NCBI RefSeq assembly: GCF_963583255.1
Contig: NC_084804.1
Coordinates: forward strand, 16,558,723-16,622,722
Length of the DNA stretch: 64,000 bases
Source: Pyrus communis
Taxonomy: Eukaryota > Streptophyta > Magnoliopsida > Rosales > Rosaceae
Direction of reading: 5' to 3'
This document shows positions 36,402-50,915 of the stretch, in pieces (the stretch's first letter is position 1; each line of letters begins with the position of its first letter). The notes under the pieces were generated by a model. The model was not told where the DNA came from and ran no database searches. It saw nothing but the letters and a program-made list of their open reading frames with translations. The translations under genes were made by a program, and so were the position numbers.

Positions 36402-37779
36402 AGTCATTCTGCACCCTGTATTACTTGTCTCCCAAGTAAGGAAATCCTAATTAAAGTTAAATTATGATTGCTTGGGGATTAGACAACATAATCACAATCC
36501 TAGGAGGATTGGATATCTCATCGTAGATTTCTTCCTAAATAGTCTCCCAATTTACTTAGGATTACTTTCTCTACAAGGATTCTGAAGATCTCTATAAATA
36601 CCCTAGCTTGGGCATTTATATCTCTAATCAAACATAGCTACAGTCACACTCACATCTCCTTCTAGTATATTATTCTCTATAAGATGATATGCAAGACTAC
36701 CATACACATACAATCTCTCATATGCGTTGCTGTTTACGAGTAGACACATCATCACGTCCTTAACGCCCCGACATAGGTTATTCATCAAGGATGGTTTAGG
36801 ATGTATTGCACATCATACCATTCTTTCTTAGAACTGCACTAGCGGTTTCATTCTCCTTCCTGGAGATATGTGGGCAGTCCGATCAAGATTTAATCACACC
36901 CTTAATCAACCTTATTCTTCCCTCGCTGGAGATCATGGGCAATTCCCAACTAGATCTCGCCTTCGTCTGCAGATGTGTGCGATTTTGATTCCAACAATTG
37001 GTGCTTTCATTGAGAATGAACTCATATTCCCCTAGATAGAGACCCCTGCCACGAGCGACGATGAAAGCAAAAAAATTCTAAAGATGGAACCTTTGATTAA
37101 TGCTCCAGAGGACAAATCTCTTGCAATTTGTAACAACTACCAATTATGATAACTCACACAAACAATGCTTTTTGTATGGATTTGTTGCTACTACTGTCCA
37201 TGATCAAGGACTGTGTTTCCCAACAAATACAAAAAAGGAGGGTTTCTAATACCTTTAGTTATTTGATTTCAATATCTTATTGCTTTCAAAAATTTAAATC
37301 CCTTTATCATGAAACAACTAAGAACACAATATGACTAATTGTTATCGTTTTACAAAAGGGATATATGCTGATTACACATCCCTTCTTCTTTTCACATCTT
37401 GCAGTGTTTGATTAACTCAGTCAAACATCATTCTGGTGGAGACAGTAACTCCAACAATGATACGGCTATTCTGACGGGAATGACAAAGTCTGATGGGAAG
37501 AAATTCACTAGGGGCAAGTCACCCCTAGAAAAAGCACAAACATCAACTCCAAAATAAAGCAACGATCATACTCCCAAACTAGGAAGTAAAGGCAGGTTTG
37601 CCTCTGTACAGATCAACACCTTGCAAGTTCGACTCATGGACTTCTCGTCTGAAGTTTAAAATCAACCTTCCATGTAACTCAGCCCAAGTCCTTCAAACAC
37701 TTCGACTGGGGGCAATGTAATCGTGCCTAAAACCCGTTTCTGCACACTCGAATGATTTTTAACAACTGATTTCCTGAAG
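36402..37779 (+). mobile_element. Degenerate non-autonomous LTR retrotransposon
   Basis: An LTR-like region has CTATAAATACCC at about 36592 and ends ...GATTCCAACA at about 36996. It is followed by ATTGGTGCTTTCATTGAGAA, which has the form of a primer-binding-site junction, then about 690 bp of non-coding leader, then a polypurine-like GACTGGGGGCAA (37704-37715) and TGTAATCGTGCC, which looks like the start of a 3' LTR. No protease, RT or integrase coding is seen. The 5' LTR edge probably continues left of the solo LTR at about 33079 (TGTGTAGTCAAAC), so that LTR would have inserted just inside it. Confidence 0.45.
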
Positions 37780-37943
37780 CCACTTAGTAATACAATCTAG
37801 CTGTATTCCTCTTCACTTGTAAGTGAGAGGTCTTAAGTTCGTTTATCTCCAAAGGTGAATTTAGACCACATTATTGCTAGCCCATTGTAAGGCTAAGCCC
37901 ATCCCTATCCCCTTGAGTGTTGAAAATATTGTTTGTTCAAAAC
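37780..37943 (+). mobile_element. tRNA-derived SINE (Au-like), second copy
   Basis: It follows the same order as the 9727-9891 copy: CCACTTAGTA, TTCACTTGTAAGTGAGAG, GACCACATTATTGCTAGCCC, CATTGTAAGGCTAAGCCCAT and GTTTGTTCAAAA. The 3' poly(A) is short, so it is an old copy. It lies about 550 bp upstream of ATR. Confidence 0.7.
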
Positions 37944-38451
37944 AATTGACTTCCCAAATGAATTTTGACACAAACTCAGTTGGAGACAAAAGCTAAGATG
38001 ATGACGATTATTGTGTCAAAATTTCATAATTTCCTACATAGCCAATCCTTCTAGTTCTTCACGCAAAAGACACTCGAAGTTGCATTCCTGTCAGAACCGA
38101 ACCACACATCCGTGGAAAAACAAATATTTTTATTAAAACAATCCTAAGTAAATGGTTTTTTTTTCTTTTCTTTTTGATAGGAAGATGGAATAGTGGTTTT
38201 TTTTTTTTTTTTTTTTTTTGCCCTTTCCCACCCCACCCCACTCACACCAGGCCTCGAACCTGGACCTAATCTACCCCAAAATTAATCCATGAGTGACAAA
38301 AAAAGATGATGTCATCAGTTTGGTCTGGGCCCAACTCAGATACACAAACAAATGGGTCCGTCCAATGGCAAGGGAGGCGGCTGATTTCTGACACAGCGAC
38401 AGTGAAGCGGGTGGCTTTACTCTTGTAGTTCACTTCGAAATTAGGAGGGAA

Positions 38452-38455
<4 letters not shown>

Positions 38456-38485
<30 letters not shown>
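38456..38485. repeat. (GA)n microsatellite in the ATR leader
   Basis: An AG run ends about 12 bp before the first candidate ATG, so it probably lies in the 5' UTR. Such GA tracts are common in plant leaders, and length variation here could affect expression. Confidence 0.8.
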
Positions 38486-38486
<1 letters not shown>

Positions 38487-38497
38487 CATGAGAGAGA

Positions 38498-41400
38498 ATG
38501 GGAATGGCGAACCTGTCGAGCCTCGTCCACGAGCTCCGAGAGCGCATAGCGGCCTCCTCCACTCCTCCTAGCAACCGTTACGACGACGACTTGGTGATCC
38601 GATTCCGCGCCGTCCTCCCTGACCTCCTCCGCGCCTCCGTCGTTCCATCTCCCTCAGGTACCTATTCCCACGTTCTCTCTCTGTAGTAAAGTACAATGCG
38701 ACGGCGTTTTGAGTGTAACTTTTCACTGTTTGCAGCGAACGAGCGAGAAGTGATAGCTGTTTTGAAGCTCATCGTTATCACTGCTAGGCATTTGCCCGGA
38801 GTTTTCTATCATGGAAAGGCCACCGCAATTCTTCCTCTGCTCGGTCGCATCTTGCCTTTCTTCGCAGAGCCCTCGTTCCGGTAAGCGAAGGATTTCAATT
38901 TTCATTCACCAATGTTTAATTGCTTTTCAGCCTCTTTTGCTTCGATTTGGGAAATTGAAAACTGCGAAAACGGATTTAGGGATTGAAAAATGAGCTCATT
39001 CCGCGCGAACAGTATGTGATTGTGGTTATTTAGATCGCTTTTCTTTGTGATTTTATGCTGAAGAGTAGTTTCTGTTGGTTTAGTTCTAGGCATGGAGTAA
39101 TATTTGAGACTGTTGGACCACTTTTAGCGCTACTTCGTACTGGAGAACGGGATGCCTACCGTCAATTTTTCATTGATTCCATGCTTGTTGTTCGAGGTAA
39201 GAACGCAATGTTGTTCAACAAGATGTTATAGTTTGAGTATTTAACAAGTTTTTTTGGTTTTTCGTACTGATCCACAAGATGGGGTAGTTTGGGATTTGGA
39301 CCTTTGTATGCACACAAGAAAGCTAATATGTCTTTGTCTTTGTTCAGATATTTTGTGTGTGGCATCAGTCTGTGCAGACGCTTCAAATATTACGGATTTG
39401 ACGAAATTGACTTTAAGGTGTTTTTGTGAGTCCTTCAATGGAATTTTTGATGACCCTGATCATCTTGGGGATCTTCCGGCAAGTAATAAACCGGATGATG
39501 GGATTGGTGTCTTGATTAACCTTACGGGCAAAACAAGATGGCAACCTTTTGCAACCTGGATGATAAAGCTTCTTGGTAAATGCTTAACCGAAGGAACTCT
39601 GTATGTGGAAGGACTCATTAATATGCCTTTTGTTCTGGACGCATGTTCCCTCTTATGTTATGGGGATGCTGATTTGCAGATGGTGAGCATCGATTGCTTT
39701 ATGCTGGCATTCTTAGTATAGAATTCAAATTTATGGTGTTGGTGCAACATGAAAGAAATATTATAAAGCTGATTCAGTTTCAGATATGTAAGCAGCCTTG
39801 TTCTGCAAAATTCTAACTATTTGAATTTTATGCAAGGCATGTTTTGAATTTGCACGTGTCGTTGGATCAGGGATAAATTATGACATCCTTCCTCACCAGA
39901 ATATTATTCAGTCGATATCAACTATCTTAAGGGAGGACAAAGAGGGGTTTCCTGTGTTCAGGTCTGTCTTTGAATGCTCAAAACTTTGATTGTTTGCTAT
40001 TAAAATTTTATTGGAGTGCAAAGTGAAAATCACCCTGTTGAATGAACTTTCAAGGCAATGTTTCTCATTTTGTTATAATTATGATACTATTTTGGGTCAA
40101 ATTGATTAGTATTAACTTTTTATCCCATTAAATCACATCACAGTGTTGTAGACCTCTCTCATTAGTTCATCTTCTTTTTTGCATTTAGAAACATCACGTG
40201 TAGTTCTTAGGGTCTTGTGAGTTTACTGCTGAACTTTTCCATTAAAATTCTCGATGATTGAGAAGCACTTGTCTCCGAGTTGGGTTTATACACAATCTTG
40301 ATGTTTAGGGACACTCTGTACGGTGCTGGGTTTCAAGTTGATTATGCATGAAACAGAAGAGAAGTGAATTTAGACTTGTAAAGACAGGTAATGCATGATG
40401 TTCTGTGGCAGATATCATATATAGATAGGCAAACCTGCAGGCGTTTATGTGGTCTGTAGCACATGGTTCAAAGAGTCATTAGTGCGTTTGGTCATTATTA
40501 TGTATTAGTGGTCTTTGTGGCATAATAAGTGTTATTTTTGGGGAATTTTATTTTGTTGTATGTGTGACTTATAAATGAAATCCTCACATCCAGTATTTAT
40601 TCTAATTTTACCTTGGCATGCCAACACTTGGGCTTACATTGCAGAAACATCGTTTATGATTCGTCCTTGGGTGGTTGCCTTGATGCATTACACTGTAATT
40701 GCCCTGAAGATGTTGTTGAGCTAACAGCTGCCGATTTAGTAGATGTCTTTTCTCATTCAATGGGGAGAACCAAAAGCCAGGAGCTTAAGGTTAATAATCA
40801 TGTTTCGTCTGCTGTCTTTGAGAAAATTATTTATTCTTTTGACCCATTCATGCCATGTGGATTGGTAACAGATCTGAGGGATTGCTTTGTTCTAGGGTCC
40901 TGAAAATAATTTCTATTTCAGGTTGCGCTGTGCAATGCATACATACGGATTGCAATGATATGCTCTCCTAATATCTGGAGGCCAGAATCTCTCCTTTATG
41001 TGCTTTCTTATCCAGAACCCTGCTTCTCGTTGATAGATTGCCTACAAGTAGCTCTCTCTATACTTGGTCCCAATCTTGTTGGATGGAGAATTACAAACAG
41101 TAACTGTCAGAGTTTATCATCACTAAGTGACAAATCAAATGAAAACTTGAGGGTTGGAGAAAAAAGGCCTATAGAGGATTTGGACACTTTCAAGAATAAA
41201 TGGCAAAGGGTAGATGAAGATATTATGAGTTTGCATTCTAATTTTCAGGGGGAGCACAAGCGTACTCATACAGTTGCTTGTGAAAGAGAGAATTATGCAG
41301 ATTATATGCATAAATCGGTACTTTCTTTTGTTGAATCTTTGGAACCTCCTGGTGTCCATCCTGATTCTTTAAGACCAGATGCCGCATTAAGAGCTCTTAG

Positions 41401-44400
41401 CATGCTTTGCATGGCCTTCTGTAGTTATCCAGAGACCAATCTGTCACTAAGCATCTTTCGTCAGATGTACACATGGATGCCACGGGTATTCCAGCAGGTA
41501 TGTTGGTTTAGATTTGTGGACTTTTCATTAGTGTACTCATTTTCACCTACTACTAAATGAGAGTTATATTATGTAGGCAAAGCAAGGAATTTCAGTTGCA
41601 CTTGATATTTCCATCTACCTGGAAGGAATTCACAGCATGCTGCTTTTGCAGAGTAAGTAGATGGGTCCTCAAGAAGGGTCTTGCTTTTGCCATATTGATG
41701 TGTTACCTCAGTTTTTGTTCTTAAATTATTTCAAGATAATTGATAATCTTTTATGAGAGTTCTATGTTTCTTCCAGATGAAGTCTTTCTTCCTTTTCTTT
41801 CATCTTTTCTCGAAGTACATTGGGTGTTGTCTTTTGGTAAATGCTGAGTATCCAAGCCTGATCATCTCATTTTGTGCACCTTCGTGGTTAATAAATGGTA
41901 CCCATTCTGAAGTCAGAAAAGAGGCATGATTTCACATTGGATATTAATCTCATTTCTTGGTTAAAATTTCCCCTGAAGATGAGTCTTAGTTGTCAGAGAT
42001 GCACCAATGACCGAGATCTCCCATATGGAACTCCAGTGTGTGTGTGTTTGATAGTTCTCTTTCAGTGATGCTGGGAAATGGTGTGCTATTGTTGCACTGA
42101 AATTTCTTTTGTCTGTATTCTTACTAACACCCCATTCTATGGGGTTTGACTGTTAAATACTGGAGTTCCAGGCATAAGTTGTGATTCCATCATTGTGAAT
42201 GTTAATAGTTTTATGTTTGTATCCAGGTCCCTTAATGATGGAGAGTATGGGGTTCAAAAATAAGAATGTTGCTGCAGACCTTGTATGCATCCTAAAGCTT
42301 CCGTGGACCTATCCTCGTGTAGTTCCTGACCCACATCCTCTGTGGAAACTTAAATGCATCTCTGTTCAAGTTGCATGCAAACTTGGTAATATAACAAGTA
42401 CTGAAACTCAGCTTGAAGTCCTGGATTTGAGCCTTCATGATGAATTTGAAGAAGTTATTATTGAAGCTATAATCTCTATGCCTATGATTGTCATGTGGTC
42501 TGGTGTTGGTTGGCTGCCACATATATCAAGAAGGCTTGTTGAGTAAGCGAACACTTTAAGTTCACTTATTTTTTCTTTCATTTTCACATACATTATTAGT
42601 AATATATGTAATTAAAATTCTTAAATGTATGAATACATTGATAATGCCTGGAGATAGAAAATGGGACCCTATAATTAACGTTCATTGGTGAAAAAAGAGA
42701 AAATTATGAAACTTCTCTTCTTGCTTGAAAAATAATCACAGAAATGGGTTATCAGGGATGGCCATATGCAGGGAAACGAGCAATTCTTACAGTCTTACGT
42801 AAACTGTATTTGGAATGGTATTCTGTTTAACTACTTGGGGTATTTGGGAGTGGAATGCTTTGCAATGCCTTTGTAGTTTTGGCTTGCCCTATACTTGCAC
42901 AATAAGTTCTAGAGTCCTGATGATGTGATTATAGAAGTAATAATGTTTTACTAACTCTGCTGTTCCTTAAATTACATTTTTATCGCACTTACAGGTTCTT
43001 GGGGGGAGAGAGAAGTGAGAAGGTTAGGAATATTATTCCCTCTTCTCTTGGTTTTTTGTCATGCCTGTTTGGTTCTTGTAATGATGGAGATGGTATGAAT
43101 AGAAGTCGGTGCAAATTAGTTTTAAATATGAATAATGAGAAATGTAGCCAAACAGTGGATTATCTTCTGCAAGGATTCTGGTGTTCAGAGTGTGACAAAA
43201 GTGTTCAACTCAATACTGAGTCATGTTCAAAAGTGATATATCCACCTGATATGCACAACAGAGAAACGAGTTTGGATTGTGATTTTGCCCATCTGCAGTC
43301 TCTGTTTCTCAAACTTCTTTATGATGAATCATCGGAGGAGGTCCAAGTTGCTTGTGTGAAAAATATTCGCCGAATATTTGTACATGGGAGCATAAGGAAT
43401 CTGATTGTGTCTAGATTTGAATGGATTAAATGTGTGGAATATTTACTCCTTAATGGGAAGAAGGCTGTAAGGGATGCATTCTGCACTCAGATCAGTTCAT
43501 TCCTTGAGGATTCTTTTTTGAGCTGCTTATTTCCTGTTGAGGACGCATCGAATAAAAGTAAAGAACAAGAGTTTTTTAACATAATGAAGCATGCCTTTTC
43601 AGAAACTAAAGATCCCCAAATCTTTGAGACTCTTTTGGAATCTACAGCAGAAATAATGATTGCAGTTGACATTCACAGTCAATTGTTCTTGTTTTCTGTA
43701 TTATTGTTGGTTGATCAGCTTGATAATCCACACATGACAGTGAGACTGATGGCATCAAAGTTGATAAAGAAATCTTGCTACTTTCATCTTAAAGGAGGAT
43801 TTGAACTAATCCTTTCAAAAGTTGTTCATGTTCGAAATGAACTATTTGATTATTTATCTGTGAGGCTGTCTAGCCGTCCAATTATGGTCAAAGAGTTTAC
43901 AGAATCCGTTCTTGGTATTGCAACAGAAGAACTTGTCAAGAAAATGATTCCTACTGTTCTTCCGAAACTTGTAGTGTCTCAGCAGGGTGATGATCAAGCA
44001 CTTGAAACATTATATGAACTGGCCAAGTGTTTAAACACTGATTTGGTGCCTCTTATAGTTAATTGGCTACCAAAAGTGCTAGCTTTTGCTCTCCATCAAG
44101 TAGATGCACGAGAGTTAGTTGTTGCTTTGCAGTTTTACCATACGCAGACTGGTTCTGACAAACAAGAAATCTTCGCAGCTGCATTACCTGCCCTTTTGGA
44201 CGAACTCATATGCTTTTTAGATGGAGGTGATTCAGATGAGATAAACAGAAGGTATAAAGTTGTACTTCCCCCATTGTTTTTGCAAGTGCATCCTGTTGGT
44301 TATAATGTTCTTTTCACTCAGATATGCCGAAGCAATTCAATACTTTAAATTTTAATTGCTTTCAGCTACTAACTAGCAAAATTGTGAATATCTGTAGCAG

Positions 44401-47400
44401 GGATATGTATTAGTACAGTTTTTCTGTGCTGCAACAGATGCAAGAATTCTGCCAACGTATTAACATTTCATATATGCTTGCAGGTTAGCAAGAGTTCCTG
44501 AGATGATAAAAGAGGTTGCTAGAGTTCTGACTGGTGGTGAAGATCTTCCAAGCTTTTTGAGGAATCATTTTGTTGGCCTTCTTAACAGTATTGACAGAAA
44601 GATGCTCCATGCAGAAGACATTTCATTGCATAAACAAGCCTTACAACGTATTGAGATGCTGATTAAAATGATGGGTTCTCACCTTACTACTTATGTGCCT
44701 AAACTGATGGTTCTTCTCATGCATGCTATTGGTAAAGAAGCCCTCCAGAGTGAGGGTCTTTCTGTGCTGCATTTTTTCATTGTGCAGCTGGTAAAAATAT
44801 CGCCAGATAGCACTAAACATGTTATCTCTCAAGTTTTTGCTGCCCTTATTCCTTTTTTAGAGAGACATGACGAAAATCCTATACATCTAGATAAAGTGGT
44901 AAACATTTTGGAAGAACTTGTACTAAATAACAGGGCCGTTCTAAAGCTGTATATACGCGAGTTCCCTCCGTTGCCCAGCATTTCAGCTCTAATAGAAGTG
45001 AACAAAGCTATACAAGAAGTGCGCGGGTCAATGAAATTGAAGGATCGATTGCGTGATGTCGTTGATGGTTTGAATCATGAGAGCTTAAATGTGAGATATA
45101 TGGTAGTTTGTGAGTTGAGCAAGTTGCTGAGCCTGAAACAGGAAGAGGTTACAGCTCTGATAACTGCTGAAGGTGGTACAGATATGGATATTTTGAGTTC
45201 TTTAATTACATCCTTACTAAGAGGATGCGCAGAAGAATCAAGGACCGCAGTTGGACAGCGGCTGAAGTTGGTCTGTGCTGATTGCCTTGGGGCCCTAGGA
45301 GCGGTTGATCCTGCTAAACTGAAAGGATTTTCATGCCAACGCTTTAAAATTGAATGCTCCGATGATGACCTTATATATGAGTTAATTCACAAGCACCTTG
45401 CAAGGGCTTTTAGAGCTGCACCTGACACTGTAATTCAAGACTCAGCTGCATTGGCTATACAGGAACTGTTAAAGATTGCAGGTTGTGAGGCCTCTTTAGA
45501 CGAGAATGCTTCTTCATCCACATCAGAGACTCCTAAGGGCAAAGAGCCTTTAAATGTTGCTGCATCTGGGATTAAGGGTACTGATGGTAGCAGTGAGATG
45601 AATAGAAGGGGTCAGAGATTATGGGATAGATTCTCCAATTATGTTAAAGAGATAATTGCCCCTTGCTTAACCTCTAGGTTTCAACTTCCCAATTTTGCTG
45701 ATTCTTCATTTGTCGGCCCAATTTACAGGCCAACTATGTCATTCAGGAGATGGATATTCTCCTGGATAAGAAAGCTGACTGCACATGCCACTGGTTCTCG
45801 TAGCAGCATTTTCAATTCCTGTCGAGGTATTGTGCGTCATGATATGCAGACAGCAATATATCTGCTTCCATATCTGGTTCTTAATGCTGTTTGTCATGGC
45901 ACGGAGGAGGCACGTCATGGCATAACAGAAGAAATCCTACATGTTCTTGATGTTGCAGCATCTGATAACAGTGGGGATGGAGCTCATGGAGTGAAGGGTG
46001 GGAAAATTGAAGTTTGCATTCAAGCTGTGTTCACTCTCCTTGATAATCTTGGTCAATGGGTGGATGACATTAAACAAGAATTAGCTCTTTCCCAGGCTTC
46101 TCAATCACTGGCTTCTAAGCAACAAGCATCCAAGACAAGGGATCAAACTCGTAACTCTTCTGCAGATCAGGAGCATCTCCTTGTACAATGTAAATATGTT
46201 TCAGAACTGTTGTCAGCAATTCCTAAAGTAACCCTTGCCAGGGCCTCCTTCAGGTGCCAGGCTTATGCAAGGTCTTTAATGTACTTTGAGTCATACGTGA
46301 GGGGAAAGTCAGGTTCTTTCAACCCTGCATCTGATAAAAGTGGCATCTTTGATGATGAAGACGTTTCATATCTAATGGAAATATACAGCTGCCTAGATGA
46401 GCCTGATGGTCTTTCTGGCTTTGCATGTTTACGTAAATCTATGGGATTACAATTACAGGACCAACTCTTAATAAACAAAAAAGCGGGAAACTGGGCAGAG
46501 GCTTTAACTTCTTGTGAACAAGCTTTGCAAATGGAACCAACATCAGTTCAAAGGCATTCTGATGTCCTTAACTGTTTGTTAAACATGTGTCACCTTCAGG
46601 CAATGGTTACTCATGTGGATGGCTTAATCTCTAGGGTTCCCCAGTACAAGAAAACATGGTGCATGCAAGGTGTGCAGGCAGCATGGAGGCTTGGCAGGTG
46701 GGATTTGATGGATGAATATCTTAGTGGAGCTGATGAAGAAGGTCTACTTTGTAGCAGTTCTGAAAGTAATGCCTCATTTGATATGGATGTTGCAAAGATT
46801 CTCCAGGCAATGATGAAGAAGGATCAGTTCTCAGTTGCTGAAAAAATTGCCCTCTCAAAGCAAGCGCTCATTGCTCCTCTCGCTGCTGCAGGCATGGATT
46901 CCTATGTACGGGCCTACCCATTTGTTGTAAAACTTCACCTTCTACGAGAGCTTGAGGACTTTCACTCTCTTCTTGTTGATGATTCTTTCTTGGAGAAATC
47001 ATTTCAACTGGGTGATCATGGGTTCTCCCAGTTGATGGAGAACTGGGAAAACCGTCTCAGGTTTACACAGCCATCACTCTGGGCAAGAGAGCCACTTTTG
47101 GCCTTCCGCAGATTAGTTTTTGTTGCCAGTGCTTTGGGTGCTCAAGTTGGGAACTGCTGGCTTCAATATGCAAAGCTCTGTCGCATGGCTGGTCATTATG
47201 AGACAGCAAACCAGGCGATTCTAGAAGCTCAAGCTACAGGTGGACCTAATGTTCACATGGAGAAGGCTAAACTTCTATGGAGCACCCGGCGATCTGATGG
47301 TGCCATTGCACAGTTGCAGCAGTCTCTCCTGAACATGCCTGTAGAGATTGTTGGTTCCTCTGCAATTTCATCAATTACTAGTCTTTCACTGGTTCCACTG

Positions 47401-50400
47401 AACCAGCCGCTGTTAGTTTGTGATACTCAAGCTTTGAATGAGAATCGAGATATTGCAAAGACCCTACTCCTCTATACTAGGTGGATCCAACACACTAGGC
47501 AAAAGCAGAAAGAAGATGTATTATGTCTTTATACGAGGGTGAGGGAACTGCAGCCTAAGTGGGAGAAAGGATATTTCTACATTGCTAAGTATTGTGAGGA
47601 ATTGCTTGCTGATGCCAGGAAACGCCAGGAAGAAAATATAGAACTCAGTGCAAGGAAAATGCCATCAAATAGTGCTATTGTTGGTTCTCCAAATTTAAGC
47701 ACTGAGAAGCCTTGGTGGTCGTATGTACCTGATGTACTGTTATTTTATGCAAGGGGGCTTCTTAAGGGTCACAAAAATCTCTTTCAAGCACTTCCAAGAT
47801 TGTTAACCCTATGGTTTGACTTTGGAAGTATGTATCTAACATGTGGCACAGCATCCAGTAAAGAGTTGAAAAAAACTCATGAGAAGGTAACTATTGTATG
47901 TCGAAGACGAACTTAAATTTGTTTAGTTACATTTAAACTTTGATTTCTCCATTGTATGTTCCTTTCTTATTTTGTTTAGGTAATAAAAATCATGCAAGGA
48001 TGTTTGAAGGATTTGCCAACGTACCAGTGGTTAACAGTACTACCCCAGTTGGTTTCCAGAATTTGCCACCAGAATGAGGAAGTTGTTCGATTGGTCAAAA
48101 ACATAATAACAACTGTTCTCCGGCAATACCCACAACAAGCGCTCTGGATTATGGCGGCAGTTTCAAAATCGACTGTTCCTTCAAGGCGGGAGGCAGCTGC
48201 AGAAATCCTACAGGCTGCACGAAAAGGGTTCACCCAAGGAAATACGGGTAGCAATCTATTTGTTCAGTTTGCAAGTCTGATTGATCACTTAATTAAGTTG
48301 TGCTTCCATCCTGGTCAGTCAAAGGCAAAAGCGATTAATATCTCAACTGAATTTAGTGCCTTAAAGAGGATGATGCCACTGGGCATTATCATGCCAATTC
48401 AGCAGTCTCTAACTGTTAGCCTACCAACATATGACGGGAAGCTCAGTGACTCACTTAGATCTGATATTTTTTCGGCGACTGATCTTCCTACAATATCAGG
48501 AATTGGTGATGAGGCTGAGATTCTTTCATCTCTTCAACGGCCTAAAAAAGTAGGTTCTATATCTTATCATACTTGTAATTCAAGTGATTAATCTGTGGTA
48601 TGCCATAGCAGGGAATATATTGAGAAGGCATCATATTACCAAATTTCTTATGCATGCTGGTTTGCCCTCCTAAATGCTGTTAAAATTATGAACTAGCAGA
48701 ATAAACCCTCCCACCCCTTTTTTTCTAACTTAATAAAAAGCTAAAATCACCAATCACCATCTGGAAATCAATTCTAAATTTACGTGCAGAGTCCAAATAC
48801 TAACCGGATAGATTTCTAAAATAACTTGTGGTAAAGCGCAAAAACTGTGGATTTGGAGAATATTTCTGGCGAGTTATCTTTTTCCTATTGTCTCTTGGGC
48901 ATGTCCTGTGAACTGTCTATTATGTATGTCATTACACATCATCTTTGTAATATTTAATCATTCTCTTTGGCATTTCAGATTGTTTTATTAGGCAGTGATG
49001 GCATTGAACGCCCATTCCTCTGCAAACCCAAGGATGACCTTAGGAAAGATGCCCGCATGATGGAGTTCACTGCAATGATAAACCGTTTGCTGTCTAAATA
49101 CCCAGAAAGCCGTCTGAGGAAACTCTACATTCGCACCTTTGCGGTAATTCCTTTGACAGAGGACTGTGGTATGATAGAATGGGTGCCTCACACTCGTGGA
49201 CTTCGGCATATACTTCAAGACATATATATAAACTGTGGAAAATTTGATAGGCAAAAGACAAATCCTCATATCAAACGGATTTATGATCAATGCCAAGGTA
49301 AAATACCAGAAGATGTGATGCTGAAGGACAAAATTCTTCCAATGTTCCCCCCAGTATTCCACAAATGGTTCTTGACCACTTTTTCTGAGCCAGCTGCTTG
49401 GTTTAGGGCTCGGATTGCTTATGCACATACCACTGCAGTTTGGTCCATGGTTGGCCATATTGTAGGGCTGGGTGATAGACACGGTGAAAACATTCTTTTT
49501 GATTCTACAACAGGAGACTGTGTTCATGTTGATTTCAGTTGCTTATTTGACAAAGGCTTGCAGTTGGAGAAGCCTGAGCTGGTGCCTTTTAGGTTGACTC
49601 AGGTGAGAGAAGCGTATGAATAAATGTTGTTTCCCCTGTGGCAAGTTTTCTAATACTTTTCTTTTTTTCTTGGAGGAAAAAGTTAAACTATATTTTATTG
49701 GGCTGTTTATACATTGGTTGATGAGTACCTCTCCTTCTGCAAAAAGAAAATAGAAAGATAACATCTGTATCCGAAATAAAAATAAAGTCATTGTGTGCTG
49801 GTTATCAAAATTATGTAACATGACTAGAGCGTTGTAGTCTGAGCACAGTTAATACTTCATCCACTAATGATTGTTATATAATCATATCCAGTCTTAATTG
49901 TTTCTTATTACTGGTATTTATTTTCATGGGGACTGTTATGACACCTGCAGAATATGATTGATGGCTTGGGCATCACTGGTTATGAGGGAATCTTTTTGAG
50001 GGTCTGTGAAATCACACTTTCGGTACTGAGGATGCATAGGGAGACTTTAATGAGCGTTCTTGAAACTTTTGTCCACGATCCTCTTGTGGAATGGACAAAA
50101 TCACACAAGTCCAGTGGAGTAGAGGTTCAGAATCCACATGCACAGGTTTCAATCTTTCGTTATCTCCTATTGACGTTGTTGTGACAGGTTTACCTTAACC
50201 ATCATATTTTTTTTTAAATGTAAAGTTAGTAATGGCATTGACTTATAATTTCATAATTGATCTAAGTTGGGATTTTCGCAAGGCCTTCCATGTTGAACTG
50301 TTGCAAGTTGACTAAAAAGCAATTCTTACAGTAAATTGTCCCTAGTAGACAGAATAACCCTGTATCATTATTGATTGACATTCAAGGACCACTGTAGTGT

Positions 50401-50915
50401 TTCTTATTCTTTCATAAGCAATATCCGCCTGATAGAATGAGTGCAAGGATTTTCTTTATGCAATGGCCATTGGTATTGAACTATAATCTGAAATTTCTTA
50501 AATTTTATGCATCTTTTTAAAATAATATCCAACTGATGAATGTGGAAAGATATTAATGGGTTGGGAGGGAGTAAGGAATTTTTTATGGTAGTGATGCTGT
50601 TCCGTTGCACGTTTAAACCGAATTGATAAGTTTTGATGTCCCTTTCTTTAAAGTTCCCTGCATAGGGATTTAAGATCAGAAGTTGCATTTGTGATCCATG
50701 GTTTGTGAAACAATCACTAAATTGTGTTATATATATCAACATTTCAGCGAGCAATCAGTAACATTGAGGCAAGGTTGCAAGGAGTAGTTGTTGGTGTCGG
50801 AGCGGCACCATCTTTGCCACTGGCAGTAGAAGGTCAGGCTCGTCGATTAATAGCCGAAGCAGTCGCCCACAAAAATCTTGGAAAGATGTATATCTGGTGG
50901 ATGCCTTGGTTTTGA
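38498..50915 (+). CDS. ATR: ATR checkpoint kinase (PIKK family)
   Basis: This is a nuclear Ser/Thr kinase that senses RPA-coated single-stranded DNA with ATRIP and triggers the replication-stress checkpoint. Fifteen exons: 38498-38657, 38736-38880, 39090-39196, 39348-39682, 39837-39961, 40645-40789, 40922-41497, 41577-41652, 42227-42542, 42995-44251, 44484-47886, 47980-48549, 48979-49602, 49951-50145, 50748-50915. They keep frame throughout and give 2,733 aa (Arabidopsis ATR, from memory, is about 2,700). The N terminus reads NLSSLVHELRERIAAS and helical repeats follow. The FAT region is in exon 11. The kinase is in exons 13-14, with GLGDRHGENILFD (catalytic loop, about aa 2570) and HVDFSCLFD (about aa 2590). 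The C terminus is the FATC end NLGKMYIWWMPWF. A second in-frame ATG at 38504 (MANLSSL) is an alternative start. All key residues are present and it looks functional. Confidence 0.96.

Noticed and set aside
36153..36467. 104-codon open frame at the end of the solo LTR
   Set aside because: It spans the LTR end and flanking DNA and has no similarity to retroelement proteins.
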